From the NCBI RefSeq assembly GCF_036711975.1, contig NC_091973.1, forward strand, positions 3,410,001 to 3,474,000: DNA of 64,000 nucleotides, read 5' to 3'. Shown here in pieces: positions 45,695-57,560 of this stretch. The translations under genes were made by a program, and so were the position numbers. Under the pieces are notes generated by a model, which worked only from the letters and a program-made list of their open reading frames with translations, was not told the DNA's origin and did no database searches. The first letter of the stretch is position 1. The number at the start of each line of letters is the position of its first letter. Source of the DNA: Onthophagus taurus. Its lineage: Eukaryota > Arthropoda > Insecta > Coleoptera > Scarabaeidae.

Positions 45695-47041
45695 ATGCCC
45701 AAAAAGAAACCAATTCCAGTGGAGGACCTCATAATACCACCTCAAGACGGTAGGATATGCGGTACGATATGCCTGTGTCAGATGACGCTCGTTTTAAGTA
45801 GCGTGGCGATCGTTTATCTGACCGTGGCCATCTACGTACCCTCATCTCGTGCCCTACAATCGGGAATTACCGAAGATCCCGTCATGTGCACGACCACGAG
45901 AGCCGTCATCGTCGAAAACTGCGACTGGGGATCCTGTGGTGAGTGGTGTTTGAGCAAAACGTCCGGTTCCTGCATGCAGATATATGTCAATCTGCGCCAC
46001 AACGGTTCCTCTTTGTTGTTGGCTAATTGCACGAATACCGCGAATAAAACTTGCTACGGAATCGACCAGGAGAACGCGAAAAGAAGTCGTTGCATAGCGG
46101 ATGAGTGCAAGAACCTCACCGGAACATTCAATTGCACCACGGGAACGTGCATCAACATAACAGATGCTTTCGAGTGCATTTTTACAGAAACCGATCCGGC
46201 GCTTAAATGTTCCGGCAGAAGAGGTAAGATAACTTGCATAGATCTCGACGGTTTATACAATTGTAAAAGAGGAACTTGCGAAAGAATCAGAATACCCTAC
46301 AATTGCGATAGACGATGCGTAGACATCCCAACGAGAAATAAAAACGTTATACTCTTAAGCGGGGATAAGGTTTATTTATCTCAATGTCAGAGAGCGCTAG
46401 AATTAGAAACGGAAGAAGAAATATGGAACCAATCACAAGACAACATCATGATGACGTCATGTTACAGCATCATGAATACCACCAAGGGTGTTGTCGCTGT
46501 AGACTGCGTAAATGGTTCTCTTTTAGCAAACAACGTCCTAAGCGATCTTACCAACTTTACGTATCTCAGCTATTTGAGCGTTTTTAGCACGATACCACTC
46601 GACGAAAAAAGAAAAATCGCTCCTCCCGAACCGGATTTGCTCATCGCCAACGAAAGTCGTTTACTCATTAACCTCGAGGGTTGCGTTAATACCCTTCGAG
46701 ATGAATGTAAGGAGTTCCTGCGGGTTTATGGGAAGGATGGGACCGACCATAACGCTCGCGCCCGCTTCCCATGCTTCTATTCAGCTGAAAACACTGATAT
46801 CGTCGTCGCACGTTTCGATCTCGCCACCACAACCAAACAATTCTTGGTCGCTTTCGTACTGCCATCCGTTCTGTTCGTTGTCTCGTGCCTTACGCTTATT
46901 TTATGTCAACGCACCGTAGTTGTTGGTGATGATGCCAAAATGCGGTTTCAGGGATGCACTGATGCTCAAATTGAATTCGAAAAAAGTACTTCGGCCAATA
47001 ATATGGCAGATAGAGGAGAAAACTCAATAATGGCATTGTAA
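45695..47041 (+). CDS. TipE-family protein with extra cysteine-rich loop (TEH3/TEH4-like)
   Basis: Intronless gene, 448 aa, predicted auxiliary subunit of the Para sodium channel. Membrane segment 1 is at about 25-48 (ICLCQMTLVLSSVAIVYLTV) and segment 2 near 385-407 (FLVAFVLPSVLFVVSCLTL). The extracellular loop keeps the family motif ENCDWGSCGEWCLSKTSGSC and INLEGCVNTLRDECKEFL. Between these it carries about 110 residues with repeated cysteine pairs (CKNLTGTFNCTTGTC, CIDLDGLYNCKRGTC), reminiscent of EGF-like modules described in some TipE homologues. Many N-glycosylation sites. The start follows a stop-free, GC-rich leader. Head-to-head with tipE. It pairs with the gene at 48541 as a paralogue (shared PQQD/PPQDGRICG, VYLTVAIYVPS and GDDAKMR motifs). 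Which Drosophila Teh it corresponds to is not decided. Confidence 0.87.
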   Translation: MPKKKPIPVEDLIIPPQDGRICGTICLCQMTLVLSSVAIVYLTVAIYVPSSRALQSGITEDPVMCTTTRAVIVENCDWGSCGEWCLSKTSGSCMQIYVNLRHNGSSLLLANCTNTANKTCYGIDQENAKRSRCIADECKNLTGTFNCTTGTCINITDAFECIFTETDPALKCSGRRGKITCIDLDGLYNCKRGTCERIRIPYNCDRRCVDIPTRNKNVILLSGDKVYLSQCQRALELETEEEIWNQSQDNIMMTSCYSIMNTTKGVVAVDCVNGSLLANNVLSDLTNFTYLSYLSVFSTIPLDEKRKIAPPEPDLLIANESRLLINLEGCVNTLRDECKEFLRVYGKDGTDHNARARFPCFYSAENTDIVVARFDLATTTKQFLVAFVLPSVLFVVSCLTLILCQRTVVVGDDAKMRFQGCTDAQIEFEKSTSANNMADRGENSIMAL

Positions 47042-47182
47042 AAAAAAGTAAGCTTTTATTGTTTTTGTTCTTCTTTGTGTTTGTGTTGACTTAGATTTAA
47101 ATTTTTATATTGTTTCAGATTTTAAAAAAATAATTCTTTTTACATTGTCAAGTTCTGAAGCTTCTAATTAAGAACCAAAAAA

Positions 47183-47933
47183 ATGGATAAAAACGTACCT
47201 AAATTGATATCGATCGTCGAGACTGCAAAGTTCTACGCATCACTATGCCTTGGAACTGTGGCCTTCGTTTCCGTCTTCGCCTTCCTGTTCCTAATTCCAT
47301 TTGTCGTTGATCCCGCCATCTCCAGTTTGATGGCGAATTACGAAACCGAGGCCGTTACATGCGTCGCGACGCACCATATTTATGCCGAAGGACTCAGGAA
47401 TTGTTCTTGGGCTTCTTGTAGAGAAGGCTGCACCAGCCAAGTCACCAAGTGCCACCAAATTTTGGTGAATTACTCACGGTTACCGTTCCGCGAATACAAA
47501 TCCAAAGCTATCTTAGATTGGGACGTTGCCCATACTAGACTTTTAGTAAACGCCGAAGGTTGTGGATATCCACCGAGTGTAAATTGTACCGAATTTGCTC
47601 AGCAATATGGATATGAAAGTGCTGGGACTCCCTTTCCTTGTTATTACAGCAAAGTTTATCCAGATACAGTAGTGGCTAGATATTCGTGGGATGACACCTT
47701 GAGACAGCTCATTCTTTCTATAGCAATACCTAATTTACTTTTTGCAACATCAATAGCAATTTTAAGTTACTGGTACTGTCCGGGATGTGGACGTACTTGT
47801 AACAAATACATGCATCATTTTCCACATGTGTGAGTAATCTTAATTCTTTTTTAACTAAAATCAGAAAATTAACTTAAATTAATTATTATTAATTTGTTTT
47901 AGAGATGAAGAAGACGACGACGAGGTCTACTGA
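47183..47933 (+). CDS. TipE-family protein, short form (TEH2-like)
   Basis: Two exons, 47183-47829 and 47903-47933, giving about 225 aa. Start ATG follows AAAAAA, no upstream ATG competes. Membrane segment 1 lies at about 20-45 (LCLGTVAFVSVFAFLFLIPF, then VVDPA, as in TipE) and segment 2 at about 180-200 (LILSIAIPNLLFATSIAILS). The loop has RNCSWASCREGCTSQVTKC, then AEGCGYPPSVNC and PFPCYYSKVYPDTVVARY. It lacks the EGF-like insert. The tail is acidic (VDEEDDDEVY). It starts 141 bp after the previous gene's stop on the same strand, so the cluster is very compact. Closest in form to TipE and TEH2; the exact orthologue is an inference. Confidence 0.87.
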
Positions 47934-48540
47934 CGGTTACAGAACTTTTTGAAAACTTAGCGCTACACCAAGCTTCGGCGATACGACGCGGACTTCCAGT
48001 TAGAGACTTAGTGGTGCAAAGATCTTCGCAAACTAAAACGGTTTCCTCGCACAATTCTAGTTCGCTACTCGCAAAAAATTTAAAATAAACAAATTCGCCA
48101 TTCGTTACTTTTCCAAAACGTTTTCGACGATCGAGGACTAAACGCGTAGTGAATCGGAAAAGTAATACGAGAAACGTTGTACAAATTTAATCTTTATCAT
48201 AGTTCTATTCGATTATGTTAGTTTATAGTTATAATCAATAATTAATTAATAATTATACTCGACTTTAATCTTCAAATGTTGTTACGAATGACACTGCAAT
48301 AAAAAGTTCTTTCTTTTTATGGAAATTATTTGTTTTATTTCTTTTTTTATTCCTAAACTAAATTATATAAAATTTATATATAAATATATTATGGAAAAGA
48401 ATGAAAAATTAAATAGACGTAGGAAGGATAAAGGGACATGCGCTTAGTTGACGATTGCGTGAATAAGATTCATCAATACAGTTCCAACATGACGGTTCCC
48501 AGAGTTCTGTCAATTCTCAGCATTCTGTGCCTTACGTAAG
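47934..48540 (+). other. 3' untranslated region and spacer
   Basis: AT-rich, with AATAAA near 48298 as a probable polyadenylation signal for the preceding gene. Nothing else seen. Confidence 0.5.
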
Positions 48541-50060
48541 ATGGGGCGCCGTAATAAATGTAAACCGCGGATGATTCCGCAACAAGATAAAAGAATTTGT
48601 GGAAGCATCTGTTTTTGCCAGTTAATAGTCGTTTTTAGCAGCGTCTCGTTGATTTATCTGACAGTCGCCATCTACATCCCTTCATACAGGGCTTTTCATT
48701 CCGGATACGAGGAGGTGCCAGTAATGTGTCAAACAGTAAATACAAGTATGATCAACAATTGTAGCTGGGCGTCGTGCGGGGAATGGTGTTTGACGAAAAC
48801 CTCTGGATTTTGTCCGCAAATTCAGGTGACAACGAGACGAAATGGAACTGAGTTGATTTTGGAAGGGTGTACAAATTTTATTTCGGTTTCATGCCCTGAG
48901 GCGAACGTAGGGAAATTAAAAAAATATAATTGTAATAACGGCACGGAATGTAAGACACTCTACGGCGTTTTTAATTGTTCTTTGGGACACTGCACGAATA
49001 TGTCTCAAGTTTATCAGTGTCATTATAAAGCTGATGGGTTCGTGGTTGATTCAGATAAAGATAACACTAAATTAAACGGATTTTTCGAGTGCAAAGGAGC
49101 AAAATGCACGAAAATCAAACGTGCGTTTAGTTGCGACAGATATTGCGATACGATTTACAGCTCTCTCAAAAATGTTATTATATCCGTTGATAACACACTT
49201 CATTTAGCTTATTGTGGAAGTGTTATAGCCACCACAATGGCTAATGGACGAGAAGAAGGAAAAGTTATTCCTCCAAAAACAATTTGGAGAGAAACTAAAA
49301 ATGATATTCTTATGATGTCTTGCTTCAAAGCTGTTTATTATAATAATGGAACCAATGGAATAATTAAGTAATACGAAATTTTCAACGCAATATTTTTATT
49401 ATTTATTCTTTTTATTGCAGTGCATCTGATTGCATTAACGGGACCATTTACAACGCGATAGACGTTCCAAAACCGTCAATGAACTTTACCACGTTCTGGA
49501 ATTTACAAAAGAAATGGCGTGAATCACTCGACCCCGAGCAAAATTTTATACCGATGCAATCGCATCTTACCATTTACAATAGTTCACACCTTTATATTAA
49601 CCTCGATGGTTGCGTCAACACGTTAAAAGGCGAATGCCGCCAGTTTTTACACACGCACGGTAAAGACGGCAGAAATCAAACTGCACAATCCAGATTCCAC
49701 TGCTTTCATAATAAGGTAACTTAATACTTGTAAATACACAAAAAAATACGCTGCTTCTTTTAATTTTATTTTGGTATATTTCATGAATCAAATAATTTTC
49801 AGAACAGTTCTTTTATGGTAGTAGCACGATATGATTTGCAAAAAACATGGAAGGAGCTAGTGATAGCTATTAGTATTCCAACAGTATTGTTTGCAGTCTC
49901 ATTTATAACGCTATGCGTGATCATGCAGTCTGTCAAGGTAGGTGATGACACAAAAATGCGGTGCCAGTACTGTTTGGTGAGTGACAAATCCGAATTGAAT
50001 CTAAGCAAATACGAAGTTAGCGAAAGGGAATCCGATAGACCAAATCATATGGAAGGATGA
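48541..50060 (+). CDS. TipE-family protein with extra cysteine-rich loop (TEH3/TEH4-like paralogue)
   Basis: Three exons, 48541-49367, 49421-49715 and 49803-50060, about 459 aa, all in phase. Predicted two-pass membrane accessory subunit of the sodium channel. Segment 1 is at about 20-43 (FCQLIVVFSSVSLIYLTVAI); segment 2 is in the last exon (ELVIAISIPTVLFAVSFITL). Loop motifs: NNCSWASCGEWCLTKTSGFC, an insert with CKTLYGVFNCSLGHC and CKGAKCTKIKRAFSCD, and NLDGCVNTLKGECRQFL. The tail has VKVGDDTKMRCQYC, shared with the gene at 45695. The presence of two introns here and none in the 45695 paralogue is notable: either the latter lost introns or arose by retroposition. The start codon directly follows GTAAG and has no competitor. 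Confidence 0.86.
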
Positions 50061-50489
50061 AAACGACTCTGTCTCTAATCGACTCAATGTGCAAAAAAAA
50101 ATTTAAAAAATATACCGTACTCGTGACATGTATGTAAAAACGTGTACTATATTTTAAAACGTGCCTTTTGTGTGCCTGAAAATATGATTATATACATTAA
50201 ATAATCTATCCCCGCATATTCTGTTAAGACTTTACATGTTTACATACGTTGTCTACTTCTCGAAATTGCAAATGCGCCTTGGTGTGAACGTTTACAAGAT
50301 CGATGTTGTATCTGTCAATCAATGTATCGCTTCAATGTATTCTAAATACTCTCGTTTAACTATAACTTATTATTATACAGGGTCTAAAGAAATTTTTGTT
50401 CACTATAAAAATATATCAACTTGGCATCAAGTTACCTCTTATCAAGTTTTTGAAGTCTCATAGATAACATCGTTTTTGCAAATAGATTT

Positions 50490-52440
50490 AATAATAAATC
50501 TTAAGAGAATCAATGAAATCCAATCATGTTAATTTGACAATCATGTTAACAGAGAGAAAGAATATACGTACAGATATGTTTCAAACTCAAAGTAACAAGG
50601 AGACGCTTCAAAAACTCACAATTTTAAAGTTAATTTCCCCAATTAAATAATTTAATAAAAGGATACAACGATTTCTCCATTATTACAATCTTTTAAGTTA
50701 CATACAAATTTTGTTGAAGAATTTAACTCCAATTCTAAATTGGTAAGTCAATACGAATTTTTGTAGAGAACAAGAGTTTCTGAAGACCCTTTATTATACG
50801 AAAATCGTTCAACGGCACAAAATTTAACGAATTTCAATGAACAATGGGGCCCTACGTACAGAACGAACACAAATGTAATTTTATATGTATGTCTATTATA
50901 AAAAAACTCATAATAAATAAAACAAGGTGGTTTACAAAAAACAGTTTTTTTTTGTGAGATTAATTAAAATAATTTATCAGCTTTCGTACGCTCCATAAAT
51001 ACATAAATTCTTAATAGAGGCATCTATGACTAATACTTCAAGTAAATTTACTAATCATATCAACTTCATATGAAGCCTACATCATCAAATCGCCAAACAG
51101 TTTGAAGCAGCTCTCCATACAGATCTTAATCTGTATCAAGTTTTTGAAGTCTCCATCAATTCTTTCAAATCTTCTCTGTAATTGTAGTTTGATAACATCT
51201 TTTTTGCCAAAGCATGGCAAAAAAGATTTAATAATAAATCTTAAGAGAATCAATTGGCAGAAATGAAATCCAATCATTTTAATTTGACAATCATGTTAAC
51301 AAAGAGAAAGAATATACATACAGAGATGTTCCAAACTCAAAGTACCAAGGAGGCTTCCAAAATTCACAATCTTACAGTTAATTTCAAATTTTTACATCCT
51401 GAAATCATTTATAATGATAAGGTGAATATTAATAGATGTATAATTACAAACTTTTATTTGCAATGTTTTAAGTTACATACATTTTTTGAAATTATAGCTC
51501 CAATTTTAAATTGGTAAGTCAATACATATTTTTGTTGAAAACAAGTTTCTGAAGACCTTTTATTATACAAAAATAATATGTATTATAAAACAACTCATAC
51601 AATAAATAAAACAAGGTGGTTTACAAAAAACAATTTTTTTTTGTGAGATTAATTAAAATAATTTGTTAGCTTTCGTACGCTCCATAAACACAAACTCTTA
51701 ATAGAGGCATCTATGACTAATACTTCAAGTAAATTTACTAATCATATCAACTTCGTATGAAGCCTACATCATCAAATCGCCAAACAGTTTGAAGCAGCTC
51801 TCCATACAGATCTTAATCTGTATCAAGTTTTTGAAGTCTCCATCAATTCTTTCAAATCTTTTCTGTAATTATAGTTTGATAACATCTTTTTTGCCAAAGC
51901 ATGGCAAAAAAGATTTAATAATAAATCTTAAGAGAATCAATTGGATGAAATGAAATCCAATCATTTTAATTTGACAATCATGTTAACAAAGAGAAAGAAT
52001 ATACGTATAGAGATGTTCCAACCTCACAATGAAGAACCACTACATGACAACCCACAACAAAGAAGTACCAAGGAGGCTTCCAAAACTCACAATTTTACAG
52101 TTAATTTCAAATTTTTACATCCTGAAATCATTTATAATGATATAATAATTAGGTGAAGATAAATAGATGTATAATTACAAACTTTTATTTGTAATGTTTT
52201 AAGTTAGGTACATTTTCTGAAGTTTTAGCTCCAATTTTAAATTGGTAAGTCAATACATACCTTTTATTATACAAAAATAATATCTATTATAAAAAAACTC
52301 ATACAATAAATAAAACAAGGAGGTTTACAAAAAACAGTATTTTTTTGTGAGATTAATTAAAATAATTTGTCAGCTTTCCAGCTTTCGTACTCTCCATAAA
52401 CACATAAACTCTTAATAGAGACATCTATAACTAATAATTC
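50490..52440. repeat. Three tandem copies of a roughly 690-bp segment carrying the 3' end of the gene at 52357
   Basis: Shared landmarks: AATCTTAAGAGAATCAAT at about 50498, 51235 and 51925; the pair GTGAGATTAATTAAAATAAT at about 50956, 51642 and 52348; and CTAATACTTCAAGTAAATTT (or near match). Each copy includes sequence equal to the last codons and 3' flank of the minus-strand gene, so the downstream copies hold pseudogene tails: the 50.97-51.06 kb one still reads VNLLEVLVIDASIKNLC and the 51.66 kb one is frameshifted. A hairpin ATCTTTTTTGCCAAAGCATG, then GCAAAAAAGAT, occurs in two copies. Confidence 0.82.
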
Positions 52441-53058
52441 AAGTAAATTTACTAATTCCTCTTTAACTTTTTTGTATAAAGCTTTGTTGTTCGCACATTG
52501 AGTGGAATTCAATCGAAACCCAACATTCTTTAAAGAATCGCCTACTTTCTTTTCAACAATATTTTTTACTGCAAGAAGTTCCACTACTGTTAATCCACAA
52601 TTAGTTTCCTTTATATATTGTTCCATTAAACTCTTTTCATTGTCCTTGGTTTTCGAGGGAATTGATTTACAATGTTTTATGTTATTTGTATTTACATTAT
52701 CTAAAGTATTATCTGCACATTTAGAGTTACTTGCCATTAAAGTATTACAAAAATGGCATACAGTAGATGTATCCATTCTTTTACAAATACCAACCCAACG
52801 TTGACTCATTTCTAGAATAGAATTTTTTTTCACCATTAACTCATCTTCATCATCACTTTCACTCGAATCGGTATCATCATTGTCATCAAATTGTTCTGCC
52901 AAATTATCGAATTGTATAGATGTATCTTCATCAAAACATTGGGAATATTTCCAAATAACGTTATTCCATTGTGTTTGTCTCGATTGAGAAAGATTATTTT
53001 GAAGCTCCAACACTGTTTGTTCGTTGTCTAATTCCGTGGTGAGTTCTAAACGTGACAT
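52357..53058 (-). CDS. Unrecognised 233-aa protein
   Basis: Single-exon open frame with an ATG at 53058 and no competing upstream start. I do not recognise a family. The first third has many Q, N and T residues, followed by an acidic run (DNDDTDSSESDDEDE) at about residues 58-73. A CxxC pair (VCHFCNTLMASNSKC) lies near residue 100. The last 80 residues (LTVVELLAVKNIVEKKVGDS, LYKKVKEELVNLLELLV) look helical and could form a coiled coil. Length, start, and absence of stops in AT-rich DNA favour a real gene; the tail sequence is repeated downstream. It might be a nuclear or kinetochore-type adaptor by look alone, which is speculation. Confidence 0.6.
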   Translation of the reverse strand: MSRLELTTELDNEQTVLELQNNLSQSRQTQWNNVIWKYSQCFDEDTSIQFDNLAEQFDDNDDTDSSESDDEDELMVKKNSILEMSQRWVGICKRMDTSTVCHFCNTLMASNSKCADNTLDNVNTNNIKHCKSIPSKTKDNEKSLMEQYIKETNCGLTVVELLAVKNIVEKKVGDSLKNVGFRLNSTQCANNKALYKKVKEELVNLLELLVIDVSIKSLCVYGEYESWKADKLF

Positions 53059-54317
53059 TTTTTGGTTTATTCTTATTCTTAATATTATAGTGATGCCGTT
53101 TCGTAAAGTTTGATTGATCTGTAAACACGCGTGGTAAAAACCGTTACTTATTCTTTAAAAATTTCTATGCTATCGCCATCTAGTATTGAAAGTGGCCTCA
53201 ATTTGCGTGAAGACACCTTTAATCAACGTATTAATTAACGATAGAGGGCACTACTATACCCAATTCCCTATTTTGTTTAAAATCTCTAATTATTTATTAA
53301 CAAATCATGAATAAAAATGGGATTTATTTTTAATTCGTATTATATACAAATATTCTTATAGAGTGAACTAAATTAACTTTGGCAATAGAATTCTTTTTTA
53401 ATAGTTAAAGTAATTCTACCATGATGTTACCATATAAACTTTTACTTAAACAAAAATGCTTGATTAATATGTTGTGCGTTTATAATTAAGATAAAATTTT
53501 ATTTTAATTTTAATTCGAATTACATAATTGAACTTGTAGCTAAAACGACATCTCTTATTCAAACGCAAGACTAAACCAAAATGTTTATATCGTTCCCTTA
53601 AATGTCTGAAGATGCAGAACTCAACCCGAAACTTTCTAATTTTAATTGTTATTCACTAGACCTAAAACTAGAAACATTCGGGTTTAGCCGTCTTAAAAGA
53701 CGATCAATATTTGGTGTGTTTAATAAAATAATTAAAAAAATTAAATTTAAATATGACATTTATTATTGTTATTGATATAATAGTACGTAATATGTATATC
53801 TACAGAAAATGTACAATATTTTTTTTATTATACAACAATGATTTGATTTAATATAATTTAAATAACTACTATACACAAAAAAAATAAAATCGGGTTTTTA
53901 AATATGTTACATTTAAATAATTACAATAAAATAATTAACAATGTGAGGTTTCTAAAATATGTTCTAAGTGAATTCTCAATTTATTTTAGTTCAAAGAACA
54001 TCACATCGATAGGTTGGTTATTAGTTCATACACTAAGCTATATAGGCTCCGTTTTATTTTTTTATTTTTCGTAATCTACTCGTCTATGTATATTTCTCGT
54101 GTCGTATGAGATCGTGAGAGAATGAGAAATGAAAGCTAGTGCGATAGTCGAATAGATACAGTAAGTTTGTGTTACATGTCCATTTAATGTTAAAATTCGT
54201 TAGTGTGAGTTAATACCGTTTATAAATGACGGGATCGACGTCTTAATATTGGATTATTATTAACCGTTTAAAATGCAAGTATTGAGTAGAACAGTTTACA
54301 TCAATTATATCAGAACA
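53059..54317. other. Intergenic, AT-rich; one fragment of the CTAG-rich palindrome at 53657-53702
   Basis: The fragment reads CTAGACCTAAAACTAGAAAC, then ATTCGGGTTTAGCCGTCTT. The stretch 53700-54317 is probably the 3' untranslated region of the RNF220-type gene. Nothing else recognised. Confidence 0.55.
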
Positions 54318-55754
54318 TTACATAAATATACGTCGTAAATCTGATGGCGATGTAATCATACTGCATTGTGGACACACTTTTTTACTTCCCTAAAAAAAAA
54401 TGATTTAAAATTTATTTTAAAAGTAAAAAAATAATGCTCACCAAAGTATGTAACCAACACTCTTCACAGTGTACATGCCAACATACCGTTGAAATAACTG
54501 GTTTTTTGTAATGTTCCTAAAATGAATAAATATTGCAAAAAGTGTCCAAAAAGAAAGTTAAGAAACTAACCAAACAAATCAAACATTTATAGTCCTCGAC
54601 AACGTCGCCAGCGTTCGGATCCCCGGATCCTTCGGCTTCCAGCTGGCGAATCCTGTTCTTCAACTCTTCAATCAACTGGGCACGGCTACTCGGTTCTGCG
54701 TCGGATGTGCTGACGTTGCTGTCGCACTGCTGACCGCTTTCGACTTTCACCTCTACGTCGCCGCTCGAGTTAACGGTGGCCACCTGCGACTGGCCCTTTT
54801 CCTTTTGCTTTTCCTGCGAACTCTTGATCACCACGTCCGATTCGGTATACTGGGATGGGCCAAATGAAGACTCCTCCTGCTCGTCCCCATCAACAATCAC
54901 ATCATCACCTTCCGCATCCGTGCTAATTCTTCCACTGCTGCTTGGTGTTGTTCCCGCCGTTATTAACGCGTTTGTTCGTCTACGTTGACCTTCACTCCAT
55001 TCTTCAAATTCCGAATCACCTTCTACGTCCACCGTTTCATCTTCATCGTTGATATTCTAATATTTTTGTTTTAATTAAAATTTATATTAATTTACTTTAT
55101 TTTATTTTACCTTTCGATTGCATTGTTCTTCGTGGAACGCCATATCTTCTGGAGATCTATTAACACGTTCGTTGCAAACGGGACAATCTTCATTCTTCCT
55201 TTTTTTGATTTTGATTCTAAGCCTACCTTGTCTATTGATTTTTATCCTTTGAAACGTCTTGCAAATTAAAAAAGGATTATTAAAATGAATGAATAATTAA
55301 ATAAATGGGTACCTCCCAACGTCCTTCCGGTCCAGTATCGCCTGGAAGAGCTGGAGGTCTGGTTAGATCTGCTTTTCTTTTTCTGCCTGCAATAATGCCG
55401 GATCCGCATAGTTTGTATAAACGTTCGAGTTCGTGCATTAGATGAATCTGGAGGTCGCCAGGTGCAATGGTCAGTCCACAGACTGGACAACTGGAGGGGT
55501 CGCGCTTCCGCTTGTTACCTGTAACGTCTTCAAAAGAAACAGGTGTGAGAAAGGATAGACGATCGTGTGCGGAAACTGTTGAGGTTAATTCGCGGGATGG
55601 CAGAGATCGTTGTGGAATGCTGATATGAACGCAGGGCCACGGAACCGTGCATAATGCCTTCGCGTCCACGCCAATTATCAAAGAGCGGCGTTTTTGTTTG
55701 TGGCTTGGGTCGGGGATGCATAATATTTAATATCGCCGCCATTGCACTAGCCAT
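54318..55754 (-). CDS. RNF220: RNF220-type RING E3 ubiquitin ligase (5' end uncertain)
   Basis: Ubiquitin ligase; vertebrate RNF220 modifies Sin3B, stabilises beta-catenin and acts on Gli. Exons (minus): from about 55700 down to 55313, then 55257-55111, 55056-54571, 54516-54442 and 54389-54318, in phase. The first exon has NKRKRDPSSCPVCGLTIAPG, a zinc-finger-like CxxC followed by IHLMHELERL. The next has TFQRIKINRQGRLRIKIKK and EDCPVCNERV. The long acidic exon includes SQYTESDVVIKSS and a coiled-coil piece (LIEELKNRIRQLEAE). The C-terminal RING reads DYKCLICL, TVCWHVHCEECWLHTLG, KVCPQCSMITSPSDLRRIF, near-identical to RNF220. The N-terminal coding start is unresolved: a frame from 55754 (MASAMAAILNIMHPRPKPQ) and the frame leading into NKRKRD overlap but differ by one base step. 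Confidence 0.85.
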
Positions 55755-57560
55755 AAATGTGCGGCAAATGTCTTAGAATAAAGTCGGGTGTTATTGTTTC
55801 CGGTAGACCGGGTAGATGGGGTTTCGCTGGCCTCGCAATGGAAACGGGGGATCCTCATCCTACTCGGCATGCTCGATTTGCAACCCCAGACCAAACACTA
55901 TAACCATTATTTACGGTCACATATTTCCACATTCGCACATACTTATTGTAACTATCACCTATATTTCAGCGGGGTCCGTTGGAAAAATCTACATTTTATT
56001 ACGTCGAAACGAGCGCCTCCAAACGCACGCGTCGTGGCCGTCGACGAGCAGATAGCGATTTTAAGTCCCTTCACAAAACAAGATATTAGGAAAGTTTGGA
56101 TCCTCTCCGACGCACCGGGTATCCTTCGCTATTAAAACTCGATATAACAGTTCGCCTACACGAATGACAAAATCACCAACGGTCACCACAAAAACCCGAC
56201 GGACCCACTAAAGGGATTACATTTTATTATAAGTCTTATCGAACACCAGAACCCAAATCTATCACGTATTATTTATTTTACCGAAGAAGATAATATAAGT
56301 AAGTTAATATAGGAATAATTAAGCAATTAACGTAATACGTAAATGTTATGAAGGGGTAATAATCCGATTGTCGAGTGAGCGTGTCCCTAGCTCTGGCAAA
56401 TATGCACGTGAAATCCTGACCAAACATTTCAATAATACCGCAATAACCCCGACCAATTTCAATTTACCAATTAGCACCTGCCAGTAACACTAGCATATAA
56501 ACACGGCGTAGGGTTACGAGAAATTTATATTGAACTTGATGTTTCCGAGTGATTCCACTAATTTCTTAGGGACTCTGAATTCCTTAATTGTATTTGGAGA
56601 GCGGAGAACCGGAATTGATCGATTTACGATAGGTAGAATGGAAACGGATCGTTTCGGGTTTTCTTTCGATTGCAAAGGATTCGATTTGGAGGCTAATAAA
56701 AAGCAAACGAGATTAAACGGGTTGTATTTTTTAAAAGTTTGCGTGCAAAGTCAAAGTGAGACACTTATCGTGTAGTGGGTAACACAATACGGGTTCGGAG
56801 CGTACAAGCTTTAGGGCAGAATATGTCAATTTATTCAAGCTTTTTATACGTTTTTGCAAGAACGATCAAAAGAAGGTCGCCCTCGCCTTATTTAGCCTAA
56901 TAAAGCAATCAGACGGGCGCGCTTTTCCTCGTTTTTTTCATTAAGCCCCCGTGCGCTAAGTAAGTGACGGCATAAAGATAATGTATTCCCCTCCCTCACG
57001 ACGAGGAATAGTTGACGCGATCTTAAGCCGCGGAATTAATAGCCCGAAATTAACCCTTCCACTAATTTTGAGGGGCTATAAATTTGAAACCTTCATTTGT
57101 GGCCTTCAATGGTGGATGTAACAGATGTTACGGAACGTTTTGAGGCAGTCTGCAACAATTACTGTTCGTCGCTACCGCAGCACCCCCTTTAGCGGTTTTC
57201 GCAAATCTTCGACTAAACCGATTCTCCCCCAAAATCAAAATCATTTTAAAACCATAAAATCATAAAATCAGAAAGTTTCACCAAATGAGATTCGTTTGAC
57301 CGACGTAATTTCCGACCCGCATATTAATAGGACAAAGTATCACGACGAATTTTCATTTTATTTTGTGAAAAGTATTTCATGAAAATTTATTGAAGCCAAA
57401 ATTTATTACAAACTATATACTTTCTTTTTAATTAATAAATTCAGTCAATATAGATAAATAGAATTTATCTTGCAAAATATGTTTGAGTGGGGCTACATAA
57501 AAAAATTTACTCACACTTTAACTGTCGCTAACACGCTGCCTTTTTGTTTTGCAGGTGTAA
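55755..57560. other. Region upstream of the RNF220-type gene
   Basis: Mixed composition, GC-richer at 55780-56160 and 56850-57200. No gene recognised; probable promoter and 5' untranslated sequence near 55760-56000. Confidence 0.4.

Noticed and set aside
50236-50463. 75-codon open frame after the last TipE-family gene
   Set aside because: Low-complexity AT-rich translation without a motif; probably 3' untranslated sequence.
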